From positions 310,001-374,000 of the forward strand of contig NZ_JACHGV010000009.1 of the NCBI RefSeq assembly GCF_014202475.1: 64,000 nucleotides of DNA, given 5' to 3'. Positions within the stretch are counted from its first letter, which is position 1. Each line of letters opens with the position of its first letter. This document shows, piece after piece, positions 1-8,426 of the stretch. The notes below the pieces were generated by a model. The model did not search any database, was not told the origin of the DNA, and worked only from the letters and a program-made list of their open reading frames with translations. The DNA is from Streptomyces paradoxus (GTDB lineage Bacteria; Actinomycetota; Actinomycetes; Streptomycetales; Streptomycetaceae). Position numbers and translations under genes: made by a program.

Positions 1-1056
1 GCGGTGCGGGATGCGCGGGTACATCCCGGACAGTTTCTGCAGGTGGTTCTGGTCGCCGAGGCGCTCCACCCAGCGCCGCGCGAAGACCTGCCCCACCTCG
101 AAGGGGTCACCGCCGACGGTGGTGATGTCCTCCTCGCGGTCGGCCCAGCGCTGTTCCGCCGTGGTCAGCTGGGCGAGCGTCGGCATCGAGGCGGCCTCGG
201 GGGGCTCGGCCGTGGGCCGGTCGACCCAGCCTTTGTCGGAGGACCACCGGAGGGTGGCGGAGGCGGGGGGCTGGGCGGGCTGGGTGCCGGGGGCCCGCAG
301 GGCGGCCAGGTCCTTGGGCGTGGGGACTCCTTTGGCGGCGGGCACCCGCTCCTCGGTGCCGTTCTGCCCGGGGCCGGCCACCGGGTGCCGGGGCTGCGGG
401 GCGGGCCGTTCGGCGGCGGCGCCGAGCGCGGACTCGGGCAGCGGTGCTGAGAGGATCGCGGCGATCTCGGGCCGGGGTGCGGGCTGCGGCGCGCACGCCC
501 CGGTGTAGTCCTTGGCGCGGACGGCCTTGGTGATCCACGTGCGGTCCAGGACGCGCCGCTCGTCGGCCTCGGCGACCAGGTCCTCGGACTGGTTGTAGTC
601 GCCGTCGGCGGCCTGGACGGCCCACAGGTGGACGGCGACGCCGTGCTCCTTGGCGGCCATCATGCCGGGCAGCAGATCGCCGTCGCCGGTGACGAGGACG
701 ACGTCGGAGCAGGCGCGGTTGCGGGCCAGTTCGGTCAGCTCGGCGTGCATCGCCGCGTCCACGCCTTTCTGCGCCCAGCGGCCGTCGCTGCGGGTCAGCG
801 CGCCCAGCCGGACGGTGACCCGGGGCATCACGCGCAGCCTGCGGTGCTCGGGTTGCGGGACGCGGTCGGGGGCGCCGTCGAACCAGTAGATGCGCAGCAG
901 TGGCTGCTGTGTGTCGGATTCGGCGCGTTCGCGCAGCCCCTGGATGAGGGCGGTGTGGTCGACGGTGATCCGGGACCGCGAGGGCTCCCCGGCGAGGAGA
1001 CTCGCCGCGGCTCCCAGCAGATACCCAGCGTCCACCAGGACGATGCAGCGGTCCAC
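1..1056 (-). CDS. NYN-domain (PIN-like) putative ribonuclease, 3' end outside window
   Basis: The GTG at 1056 follows a GAGGG Shine-Dalgarno sequence; 352 codons run to the window edge without a stop, so the C-terminus is missing. Residues 1 to about 180 look like an NYN domain (LabA/PIN-like fold): an N-terminal VLVDAGYLL with Asp9, then KGVDAAMHAEL and VTGDGDLLPGM, which supply the acidic metal-binding residues expected of a Mg-dependent RNase. A Pro/Ala-rich linker follows, then a second conserved block (DPFEVGQVFARRW...) near the edge. The family is widespread in actinomycetes but its substrate is unknown; the nuclease role is inferred from the fold. It is transcribed away from the small gene at 1278, with a 221-bp divergent gap. 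Confidence 0.85.
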   Translation of the reverse strand, partial: MDRCIVLVDAGYLLGAAASLLAGEPSRSRITVDHTALIQGLRERAESDTQQPLLRIYWFDGAPDRVPQPEHRRLRVMPRVTVRLGALTRSDGRWAQKGVDAAMHAELTELARNRACSDVVLVTGDGDLLPGMMAAKEHGVAVHLWAVQAADGDYNQSEDLVAEADERRVLDRTWITKAVRAKDYTGACAPQPAPRPEIAAILSAPLPESALGAAAERPAPQPRHPVAGPGQNGTEERVPAAKGVPTPKDLAALRAPGTQPAQPPASATLRWSSDKGWVDRPTAEPPEAASMPTLAQLTTAEQRWADREEDITTVGGDPFEVGQVFARRWVERLGDQNHLQKLSGMYPRIPHR

Positions 1057-1277
1057 GCGACTCACCCTCTTCCCAGGAGGTTTGCTTCGGGCTTGCTTCG
1101 AGTCTGCCCGACGGCGCGGAGGTTAACGGCCGGAACTCGATCTTCGGCGTGGCGTTTCGGGACGTGCCGCTCCGACCACCCCTGTCACACACGGTAATTG
1201 TCCGACATGCGATCGTTGTCGGCCTGTGTGAATCTGGTCCCGGCCCTGGCCCCTAGTCCCCCACAGGAGGCATCACC

Positions 1278-1445
1278 ATGGCCAAGAACAAGAACCGTGA
1301 CCGTAAGCAGCAGCGTCCCACCGAGCGTGGCCAGCGGGCCGACCGCAGCCCCGCCTCGCAGACGGAGCCCCAGACCGAGGTCGAGGCGACCCCGGGCGAG
1401 ATGGCGCCGTCCGGCAAGCGAAAGCGCAGCTTCGGCCACAACTGA
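1278..1445 (+). CDS. 55-residue basic conserved hypothetical protein
   Basis: A short gene with a near-perfect AGGAGG (1265-1270) seven bases before ATG. The protein starts MAKNKNRDRKQQ and ends SGKRKRSFGHN. Both ends are rich in Lys/Arg, and the middle carries acidic and Thr/Glu residues (PQTEVEATPGEM). There is no membrane segment, signal peptide or cysteine pair. It looks intrinsically disordered and nucleic-acid-binding in character, but no function can be assigned. A strong hairpin lies 38 bp after its stop, so it is probably transcribed alone. I believe similar short proteins are common in Streptomyces, which together with the RBS and coding bias supports a real gene. Confidence 0.75.
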   Translation: MAKNKNRDRKQQRPTERGQRADRSPASQTEPQTEVEATPGEMAPSGKRKRSFGHN

Positions 1446-1483
1446 CGTCTGCGTGACGGGTTGTTGAGCCCACGCATACGCAC

Positions 1484-1515
1484 GAGGGGCGTACCCGGTT
1501 CCGGGTACGCCCCTC
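1484..1515. terminator. Bidirectional terminator between the small basic gene and dnaE
   Basis: A perfect 15-bp inverted repeat (GAGGGGCGTACCCGG, 1484-1498; its complement 1501-1515) with a 2-base nominal loop. It sits between convergent genes ending at 1445 (+) and 1537 (-). There is no U-tract, as is usual in Streptomyces. Confidence 0.8.
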
Positions 1516-1536
1516 AAGCGCATCGAGAGCCCTCCG

Positions 1537-4500
1537 TCATCCGGCCAGGCAGGACGGCCCGAGCAGCACCTTCAGGTCTCCGAAGAGCGCCGGGTCGGGC
1601 TTCACCCGGTGCCGGTCCAGCCGCAGCACGGTCGTCTTGGTCGGCCCCTGGAGCCTGATCCGGACCTCGCTGTCGCCCTTGTGGTGGCTGAGGACCTCGC
1701 CGAGGCGGCTGACCAGCGGCGGGGTGACCCGGGTGGCCGGGATGGTGAGGACCACCGGTGCGTTGGTGCCCGCGTTCGACAGGTCCGGCACCATCAGCTC
1801 CATCGCGACGAGCCGCGGGATGTCCTCGCGCTTGTCGAGGCGGCCCTTGACGAACACCACGGCGTCCTCGACGAGTTGGGTCGAGACGAGCTGGTAGGTC
1901 GCCGGGAAGAACATGCACTCGATCGAGCCGGCGAGGTCCTCGACGGTGGCGATGGCCCAGGCGTTGCCCTGCTTGGTCATCTTGCGCTGGAGGCCGGAGA
2001 TGATGCCGCCGATGGTGACCACGGAGCCGTCGGAGTAGTCACCGCCGGTCAGCTGGGAGATGCCCGCGTCGGCCTTGTCCGACAGGATGTGCTCCAGGCC
2101 GAACAGTGGGTGGTCGGAGACGTACAGGCCGAGCATCTCCCGCTCCTGGGCGAGCAGATAGGTCTTGTCCCACTCGTCCGGGGAGAACTCCACGTCGAGC
2201 CCGAAACCCGGCTCGCTGGTCTCGGCCTCGCCCATTCCGCCGAAGAGGTCGAACTGGCCCTCGGCCTCCTTGCGCTTGACCGCGACCACGTTGTCGATCA
2301 TCGGCTCGTAGTGCGCGGTGAGGCCCTTGCGGGTGTGGCCCATGGCGTCGAAGGCGCCGGCCTTGATCAGCGATTCGGTGGTGCGCTTGTTGCAGACCAC
2401 CGCCTCCACCTTGTCGAGGTAGTCCGGGAAGGAGACGTACTTCCCCTTGGCCTTGCGGCACCTGATGATCGACTCGACCACGTTAGTACCGACGTTGCGG
2501 ACGGCGGAGAGGCCGAAGAGGATCACGTCGTCGCCCTGGGCCGCGAAGTTGGACATCGACTCGTTGACGTCCGGCGGGAGCACCTTGATGCCCATGCGGC
2601 GGCACTCGTTGAGGTAGACGGCCGACTTGTCCTTGTCGTCCTTCACGGACGTGAGCAGCGCGGCCATGTACTCGGCGGGGTGGTTCGCCTTGAGGTACGC
2701 CGTCCAGTACGAGACGAGTCCGTACGCGGCGGAGTGCGCCTTGTTGAAGGCGTAGCCGGCGAAGGGGACCAGCACGTCCCACAGGGCCTGGATGGCCTCG
2801 TCGCTGAAGCCCTTCTTGCGGGCGCCCTCCTGGAAGAGGACGAAGTTCTTCGCCAGTTCCTCGGGCTTCTTCTTGCCCATCACGCGGCGGAGGATGTCGG
2901 CCTCGCCGAGCGAGTAGCCGGCGATGATCTGGGCGGCCTTCTGCACCTGCTCCTGGTAGACGATCAGGCCGTAGGTGACGTCCAGGACCTCCTTGAGGGG
3001 CTCTTCGAGCTCCTTGTGGATGGGCGTGATCTCCTGCTGGCCGTTCTTGCGCAGCGCGTAGTTCGTGTGGGAGTTCATGCCCATGGGGCCCGGGCGGTAC
3101 AGGGCCGACACGGCGGAGATGTCTTCGAAGTTGTCCGGCTTCATCAGCCGGAGCAGGGAGCGCATGGGGCCGCCGTCGAACTGGAAGACGCCGAGGGTGT
3201 CGCCGCGCTGGAGCAGTTCGAAGGTCGTGGGGTCGTCGAGCGGGAGGCTCAGGAGATCGATGTCGATCCCCTTGTTGGACTTCACCATCTTGACGGCGTC
3301 GTCCATGATCGTCAGGTTGCGCAGGCCCAGGAAGTCCATCTTCAGCAGGCCGAGCGACTCACAGCTCGGGTAGTCCCACTGCGTGATGGTGACCTTGTCC
3401 GTGTGCCTGACCCAGACGGGGACGTGGTCGGTGATCGTCTCGCTGGACATGATCACGCCGGCGGCGTGCACGCCCATCTGCCGGACCAGGCCCTCGACGC
3501 CCTTGGCGGTGTCGATGACCTTCTTCACGTCCGGCTCGTTCTCGTACATCGCCCGGATCTCGCCGGCCTCCGAGTACCGGGGGTGCTCGGGGTTGGTGAT
3601 GCCGTCGAGGTTGATGCCCTTGCCGAGGACGTCGGCGGGCATGGCCTTGGTGAGGCGGTCGCCCATCGCGTAGGGGTAGCCCAGCACGCGCGCGGAGTCC
3701 TTGATCGCGTTCTTGGCCTTGATGGTGCCGTACGTGCCGATCATGGCGACCTTGTCGGCGCCGTACTTCTCCGTCACGTAGCGGATCACCTCGACGCGCC
3801 GGCGCTCGTCGAAGTCGATGTCGACATCGGGCATGGAGATGCGCTCGGGGTTGAGGAACCGCTCGAAGATCAGGCCGTGCGGGATGGGGTCGAGGTCGGT
3901 GATGCCGAGGGCGTAGGCGACGATCGAGCCGGCCGCGGAACCACGGCCGGGGCCGACCGCGATGCCCTGCTTCTTGGCCCACATGATGAAGTCGGCGACC
4001 ACGAGGAAGTAGCCCGGGAAGCCCATCGAGATGATGGTGTCCATCTCGTACTCGACCTGCTTCATGCGATCGTCCGGGATTCCGTCCGGGAAGCGGCGGT
4101 GCATGCCGCGCAGAGTCTCCTCGCGGAACCAGCTGACCTCGGTGTACCCCTCGGGGATGTCGAACTTCGGCATGAGGTCGCGCTTCTGGAACATGCCCGT
4201 GGTGTCGACCATCTCCGCGATCAGGCGGGTGTTGGCGCAGCCCTCCTGCCAGGCGTCCGAGGAGTCGATGGCGTACATCTCGTCCGTGGACTTCAGGTAG
4301 TAGCCGGTGCCGTCGAACCGGAAGCGGTCGGGGTCGGAGAGGTTCTTGCCCGTCTGGATGCACAGCAGCGCGTCGTGGGCGCTCGCCTCGTGCGAGTACG
4401 TGTAGTGCGAGTCGTTGGTGACCAGCGGGGGGATGCCGAGCTTCTTGCCGATCTCCAGGAGGCCGTCGCGGACCCGGTGCTCGATCTCGATGCCGTGGTC

Positions 4501-5076
4501 CATCAGCTCCAGGAAGTAGCGGTCCTTGCCGAAGATGTCCTGGTAGTCGGCGGCGGCCTTCAGGGCCTCGTCGAAGTGGCCGAGGCGCAGCCGGGTCTGG
4601 ACCTCGCCGGAGGGGCAGCCGGTGGAGGCGACGATCCCCTCGGACCACTGGGCGATGGTCTCCTTGTCCATCCGGGGCCACTTCTGCAGCCAGCCCTCGG
4701 CGTACGCGTCGGAGGACAGCCGGAAGAGGTTGTGCAGGCCGGTGCTGTTGACGGCCCACATCGTCTTGTGGGTGTAACCGCCGGAGCCGGAGACGTCGTC
4801 CCGCTTCTGGTGCGGCTGGCCCCACTGGATCTTGCGCTTGTTGCGCCGGGACTCGGGCGCGACATACGCCTCGATCCCGATGATCGGGGTCACTCCGGAC
4901 TTCTGGGCGGTGTGGAAGAAGTCGTAGGCGCCGTGGAGGTTGCCGTGGTCGGACATGGCGATGTGCGTCATGCCCATCTCGTTGCACGCGTTGAACATGT
5001 CCTTCAGCCGCGCGGCACCGTCCAGCAGCGAGTACTGGGTGTGGACGTGCAGGTGCGTGAACGGCGGCTTTGACAC
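1537..5076 (-). CDS. dnaE: DNA polymerase III subunit alpha
   Basis: Replicative polymerase catalytic subunit, 1179 residues, the normal length for DnaE1. The N-terminal PHP domain begins HLHVHTQYSLLDGA (His8, His10, His12) and MSDHGNLHGAYDF. The polymerase active site PDVDIDFDERRR lies near residues 416-427 and carries catalytic aspartates. Fingers, helix-hairpin-helix and beta-binding regions follow, and an OB-fold is visible near residue 1000 (GGIISGLQRKMTKQGNAWA). The GTG at 5076 is chosen because TGGAGG lies 8 bases upstream and homology starts there (SKPPFTHLHVHTQ); the open frame extends further upstream without homology. A -10-like TAGACT lies on this strand at 5156-5151, but no good -35 was seen. 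Confidence 0.97.
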   Translation of the reverse strand: MSKPPFTHLHVHTQYSLLDGAARLKDMFNACNEMGMTHIAMSDHGNLHGAYDFFHTAQKSGVTPIIGIEAYVAPESRRNKRKIQWGQPHQKRDDVSGSGGYTHKTMWAVNSTGLHNLFRLSSDAYAEGWLQKWPRMDKETIAQWSEGIVASTGCPSGEVQTRLRLGHFDEALKAAADYQDIFGKDRYFLELMDHGIEIEHRVRDGLLEIGKKLGIPPLVTNDSHYTYSHEASAHDALLCIQTGKNLSDPDRFRFDGTGYYLKSTDEMYAIDSSDAWQEGCANTRLIAEMVDTTGMFQKRDLMPKFDIPEGYTEVSWFREETLRGMHRRFPDGIPDDRMKQVEYEMDTIISMGFPGYFLVVADFIMWAKKQGIAVGPGRGSAAGSIVAYALGITDLDPIPHGLIFERFLNPERISMPDVDIDFDERRRVEVIRYVTEKYGADKVAMIGTYGTIKAKNAIKDSARVLGYPYAMGDRLTKAMPADVLGKGINLDGITNPEHPRYSEAGEIRAMYENEPDVKKVIDTAKGVEGLVRQMGVHAAGVIMSSETITDHVPVWVRHTDKVTITQWDYPSCESLGLLKMDFLGLRNLTIMDDAVKMVKSNKGIDIDLLSLPLDDPTTFELLQRGDTLGVFQFDGGPMRSLLRLMKPDNFEDISAVSALYRPGPMGMNSHTNYALRKNGQQEITPIHKELEEPLKEVLDVTYGLIVYQEQVQKAAQIIAGYSLGEADILRRVMGKKKPEELAKNFVLFQEGARKKGFSDEAIQALWDVLVPFAGYAFNKAHSAAYGLVSYWTAYLKANHPAEYMAALLTSVKDDKDKSAVYLNECRRMGIKVLPPDVNESMSNFAAQGDDVILFGLSAVRNVGTNVVESIIRCRKAKGKYVSFPDYLDKVEAVVCNKRTTESLIKAGAFDAMGHTRKGLTAHYEPMIDNVVAVKRKEAEGQFDLFGGMGEAETSEPGFGLDVEFSPDEWDKTYLLAQEREMLGLYVSDHPLFGLEHILSDKADAGISQLTGGDYSDGSVVTIGGIISGLQRKMTKQGNAWAIATVEDLAGSIECMFFPATYQLVSTQLVEDAVVFVKGRLDKREDIPRLVAMELMVPDLSNAGTNAPVVLTIPATRVTPPLVSRLGEVLSHHKGDSEVRIRLQGPTKTTVLRLDRHRVKPDPALFGDLKVLLGPSCLAG

Positions 5077-5293
5077 GGCTGCGGCCTCCAGAGAAAACGT
5101 ACGACAAATGGGGCCCGGCAGGCTGCGGACAGTCTGGGGGACAGCGTCGAAGTCTATGCCTCGGCACTGACACCTGGAGGGCTGACCCGCGTACCTTCGT
5201 GCGAGGGTTCGCGGGCACTCCCGCGGACCGCCGCACGTTACGCAGAGGGCGGACCTGCCGCCCTGAAACGCATGCACCAGGAGGCACCCAGCG

Positions 5294-6619
5294 ATGTCGT
5301 TCCCGCAGCTCGACGGCGAGCACCGCGGTGAGGAGATCCTCGCCGTCTTCGACACCGCCTTCGGCCAGCTCCTGGCCGCCGACCCGGCCGCGTTCCGCGT
5401 CAAGTTCCGCAAGATGGCGGCCTCGGCCTTCGCCTTCTACCGGGGCACGGCCGGCCTCTTCTACCACGACCTCGACGAGGAAAAGCGGGGCGGCCCGTAC
5501 CTGGACGAGCGCACCTCGCGCGTGTGGATCCACGGCGACCTGCACGCGGAGAACTTCGGCACCTACATGGACGCCAACGGCCGCCTGATCTTCAACGTCA
5601 ACGACTTCGACGAGGCCTACGTCGGCCCCTTCACCTGGGACCTCAAGCGCTTCGCCGCCTCCGTCGCGCTGATCGGCTACGCGAAGGCGCTCAGCGACGA
5701 GCAGATCTCCGAGCTGGTGACGATCTACGCGGTCGCCTACCGCGAGCGGATCCACGCCCTGGCCACGGGCGCGAAGAGCGACGAGGTGCCGCCGTTCACG
5801 CTGGACACCGCGCAGGGCCCGCTGCTGGACGCGCTGCGTGACGCCCGCTCGCTGACCCGCTTCGGCCTGCTGGACTCGATGACGGAGATCCGCGACTTCG
5901 AGCGCCGCTTCGCCTCCGGAGGCGGTTCGGTCGAGCTGGACGCGGCCACGCGCTACAAGGTCCTCGCCGCATTCGACGGCTACCTGGAGACGCTCCCGGA
6001 CAGCTCGCTGGCCCGCCCGGACTCCTACCGCGTGAAGGACGTCGTGGGCCGGCGCGGCATCGGCATCGGCTCGGCGGGGCTGCCGTCGTACAACATCCTG
6101 CTGGAGGGGCACAGCGACGCCCTGGAGAACGACGTCGTGATCTACATCAAGCAGGCCCAGACCCCGGCCGTCTCCCGGCACATCACGGACCAGGCGATCC
6201 GCGGCTACTTCCAGCACGAGGGGCACCGCACGGTCATCTCCCAGCGCGCCCTGCAGGCGCACGCCGACCCCTGGCTGGGCTGGACCGAGCTGGACGGCGC
6301 GGGCCAGCTGGTCGCCGAGGTCTCGCCGTACGCGGTGGACCTCGACTGGGGCGACATCGACGACCCGGAGGAGATCGCCCAGGTGGTGGCCGACCTCGGC
6401 CGGGCGACGGCCACGATGCACTCGGCGGCGGACGACCAGTCCGGCGAGTCCCTGGTGCCGTTCTCCACGGAGCGGGCCATCGACGCGGCGATCGCGGCCG
6501 ACGAGGAGGGCTTCGCCCCCCTGCTGGTCGACTTCGCGCACGCCTACGGCGCACGCGCGCGTGCCGACCACCAGACCTTCGTGGACCTGTTCCGCAACGG
6601 ACGGATTCCGGGCCTGTGA
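5294..6619 (+). CDS. DUF2252 family protein, predicted kinase-like fold
   Basis: A 441-residue cytosolic protein with a strong GGAGG RBS. It matches the DUF2252/COG4320 family: KFRKMAASAFAFYRGTAGLFYHDL near residues 37-60, then IHGDLHAENFGTY (79-91) and NVNDFDEAYVGPFTWDLKRF (101-120). The HGDxHxxN and DFD pair resembles the catalytic loop and metal-binding Asp of aminoglycoside-phosphotransferase-like kinases, so an ATP-dependent phosphotransferase role is plausible, but no substrate is known. It is divergent from dnaE over 217 bp. A tandem 15-bp duplication and a hairpin cover its stop codon and the sequence just after it. Confidence 0.9.
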   Translation: MSFPQLDGEHRGEEILAVFDTAFGQLLAADPAAFRVKFRKMAASAFAFYRGTAGLFYHDLDEEKRGGPYLDERTSRVWIHGDLHAENFGTYMDANGRLIFNVNDFDEAYVGPFTWDLKRFAASVALIGYAKALSDEQISELVTIYAVAYRERIHALATGAKSDEVPPFTLDTAQGPLLDALRDARSLTRFGLLDSMTEIRDFERRFASGGGSVELDAATRYKVLAAFDGYLETLPDSSLARPDSYRVKDVVGRRGIGIGSAGLPSYNILLEGHSDALENDVVIYIKQAQTPAVSRHITDQAIRGYFQHEGHRTVISQRALQAHADPWLGWTELDGAGQLVAEVSPYAVDLDWGDIDDPEEIAQVVADLGRATATMHSAADDQSGESLVPFSTERAIDAAIAADEEGFAPLLVDFAHAYGARARADHQTFVDLFRNGRIPGL

Positions 6620-6643
6620 CGGGAAGGCCTGTGACGGGAAGGC
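6614..6643 (+). repeat. 15-bp tandem duplication across a stop codon
   Basis: CTGTGACGGGAAGGC occurs twice head to tail at 6614-6628 and 6629-6643. The first copy contains the TGA stop of the DUF2252 gene. It is probably a local slippage duplication; the second copy supplies one arm of the following hairpin. Confidence 0.85.
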
Positions 6644-6654
6644 CTCTCACAGGC
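6627..6654 (+). terminator. Possible terminator after the DUF2252 gene
   Basis: GCCTGTGA (6627-6634) pairs with TCACAGGC (6647-6654) over a 12-base loop and is followed by ATCCTTT. It lies within 35 bp of the stop codon and before the next rightward gene. Confidence 0.5.
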
Positions 6655-6682
6655 ATCCTTTAGGGGTCCCTTACCGGCCCTC

Positions 6683-7399
6683 ATGACAGACTCTCCTTTC
6701 GCTATGGACATATCCGGGATCCCCCTCAGAGCCGTACGCGCGGCGCTGTTCACGGCCGTGGTCGTGACGCTCAGCACCGCGTCGCACGTGCTGCTGTCCC
6801 GGGTCCCGCTGCCGGTGGGCACGGTGGCCGCGGTCGCCGTCGGCGTGTTCGTGATCGCGTTCGCCCTGGCGGGCCGGGAGCGCTCCTTCGGGAGGATCGC
6901 GGCCCTGCTGATCCCGCTGGAACTGGCCGCCGACACGGTGTTCACCACCGGCCAGCACGCCTGTTACGGCCGCGCGGGCGGCCCGGTCGCCGGGCCCCTG
7001 CGCTCGGTCGGCCTGGACGTCCTCTGCGGCGGCGGAGAGGTCGGCACCCCCCTGGCGCGGATGGCCGGGGCCACCGGCACCGAGCGGCTGGCGGCCGCGG
7101 TCGCCCATGCCGAACCGGCCACGGCGTGGCTGCTGCTCGGCGCGCACATCGGTGTCGGGCTCCTCGCCGCCGTCTGGCTGCGCCGCGGCGAGCGGGCCCT
7201 GGCCCAGCTGCTGCGGGCGGTGACGGCGACGACGTTCCGGCCGCTACTGCTGGCGGTCGCCGCGGTCGCGGTGGAGCGGGCCCCGGCCGGGCGGCGCCTG
7301 CCGGCGCGTGCCGCCGACCGCACGCCCTCGGCGCGCGACCGGGTCCTCGCGCACTCCCTGGGGCGGCGTGGACCGCCGTGCTCGCCCGCCTTCGCGTAA
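6683..7399 (+). CDS. Small integral membrane protein, function unknown
   Basis: A 238-residue hydrophobic protein. Membrane-spanning stretches are visible around residues 16-38 (AVRAALFTAVVVTLSTASHVLL), 44-63, 72-90, 143-165 and about 180-198, so about four to five helices. There are conserved-looking His and Cys residues in loops (TGQHACYG, DVLCGGG), and the C-terminus is Arg/Pro-rich. No transporter or enzyme family is recognised. The RBS is weak for ATG 6683 (only AGGGG about 13 bases upstream); ATG 6704 is an alternative. It precedes the DsbA-like gene on the same strand and could be co-transcribed (116-bp gap). The His/Cys content might suggest metal or redox handling, but that is only a guess. 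Confidence 0.65.
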   Translation: MTDSPFAMDISGIPLRAVRAALFTAVVVTLSTASHVLLSRVPLPVGTVAAVAVGVFVIAFALAGRERSFGRIAALLIPLELAADTVFTTGQHACYGRAGGPVAGPLRSVGLDVLCGGGEVGTPLARMAGATGTERLAAAVAHAEPATAWLLLGAHIGVGLLAAVWLRRGERALAQLLRAVTATTFRPLLLAVAAVAVERAPAGRRLPARAADRTPSARDRVLAHSLGRRGPPCSPAFA

Positions 7400-7515
7400 G
7401 GCACGCACCGTCGCGGGAGGCTCCTGCGCCCCCCTGCGGCCCTTTCGAGCACCAGCAGTCCCTCATACGTATCCCGCACACACAGGTGTGCGCGTCCCCC
7501 ACGGAGAACATCACC

Positions 7516-8334
7516 ATGAGCAAGCGGAACAGCCAGGCGGCGAAGACGGCGGCCCGCGAGCGGCTGCGCGTCGAGCGTGAGCGCGAGGCCAAGCGGGCGA
7601 AGACCAAGCGGCAGGTCATCGTCGCCTGCTCGATCGTCGGCGTCCTGGCGATAGCCGGCGGCATCGGCTACGCCGTCGTCCAGGCCAACAAGCCCACCCA
7701 CTGGGAGGCGGTCAAGGACGAGAAGGTCGTCACCCCGGCCAACACCACGGGCACCGACGGCACCACGGTCGTTATCGGCAAGGACTCGGCGAAGAAGACG
7801 CTGAAGATCTACGAGGACCCTCGCTGCCCCGTGTGCGCCCAGTTCGAGCAGACCGTCGGCCCGACCGTGAAGAAGGACATCGACGACGGCAAGTACAAGA
7901 TGCAGTTCGTCGGCGCCACCTTCATCGACAACAAGGACAACGGCGAGGGCTCCAAGAACGCCATGAGCGCCCTGGGCGCCGCGCTGAACGTGAGCGACGC
8001 GGCGTTCCTCGACTACAAGGCCGCGCTGTACTCGGCGAAGTACCACCCCGAGGAGACGACCGACAAGTTCAAGGACGACAGCTACCTCATCAAGGTCGCG
8101 GACACCGTCCCCGAGCTGAAGGGCAACAAGAAGTTCCAGGACGCGGTCGAGAAGGGCACCTACGACGCCTGGGCGATGGCCATGTCGAAGACCTTCGACG
8201 ACAACAAGGAGGGCGTGAAGGGCACCCCTGGCTTCGTCATGGACGGCAAGCAGCTCACCGCCGACAGCCAGGGCACACCGCTGATGACGGTGGCCGACTT
8301 CAACCGGGTCGTGGGCGAGGCCCTCAAGAAGTGA
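7516..8334 (+). CDS. Membrane-anchored DsbA-like thioredoxin-fold oxidoreductase
   Basis: 272 residues. A very basic cytosolic N-terminus (MSKRNSQAAKTAARERLRVE...) is followed by one transmembrane helix (about 33-55) and an extracytoplasmic thioredoxin_4/DsbA-type domain. The active site is CPVC at residues 104-107 (YEDPRCPVCAQFE), and a cis-proline loop is seen in KGTPGFVMDG. This predicts thiol oxidation or disulfide exchange of secreted proteins on the outer face of the membrane. The GGAGA before ATG 7516 fixes the start; the open frame extends further upstream but without such a site. A strong hairpin terminator follows. Confidence 0.88.
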   Translation: MSKRNSQAAKTAARERLRVEREREAKRAKTKRQVIVACSIVGVLAIAGGIGYAVVQANKPTHWEAVKDEKVVTPANTTGTDGTTVVIGKDSAKKTLKIYEDPRCPVCAQFEQTVGPTVKKDIDDGKYKMQFVGATFIDNKDNGEGSKNAMSALGAALNVSDAAFLDYKAALYSAKYHPEETTDKFKDDSYLIKVADTVPELKGNKKFQDAVEKGTYDAWAMAMSKTFDDNKEGVKGTPGFVMDGKQLTADSQGTPLMTVADFNRVVGEALKK

Positions 8335-8364
8335 CGGCAGGTCAGGCACCGGCCGGCATGTGAA

Positions 8365-8395
8365 GAGCGGGCGAACTTCCGGAGTTCGCCCGCTC
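8365..8395. terminator. Terminator after the DsbA-like gene
   Basis: A perfect 13-bp stem GAGCGGGCGAACT (8365-8377) with its complement at 8383-8395 and a TCCGG loop, 30 bp after the stop. It isolates the following phosphatase gene, which must have its own promoter in the 31 bp after it or read through it. Confidence 0.8.
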
Positions 8396-8426
8396 CGCCG
8401 CATACCGACCAGTAACCTGATCGGTC

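Noticed and set aside
1609..5073. Very long open frame on the strand opposite dnaE (1154 codons)
   Set aside because: It mirrors the dnaE codon pattern, has a low-complexity Val/Asp/Gly/Leu/Arg composition, no domain, and results from the high third-position GC of the true gene.
8396..8426. PHO box before phoD
   Set aside because: No tandem GTTCACC-type repeats are present; a lone GTTCGCC lies within the terminator stem.
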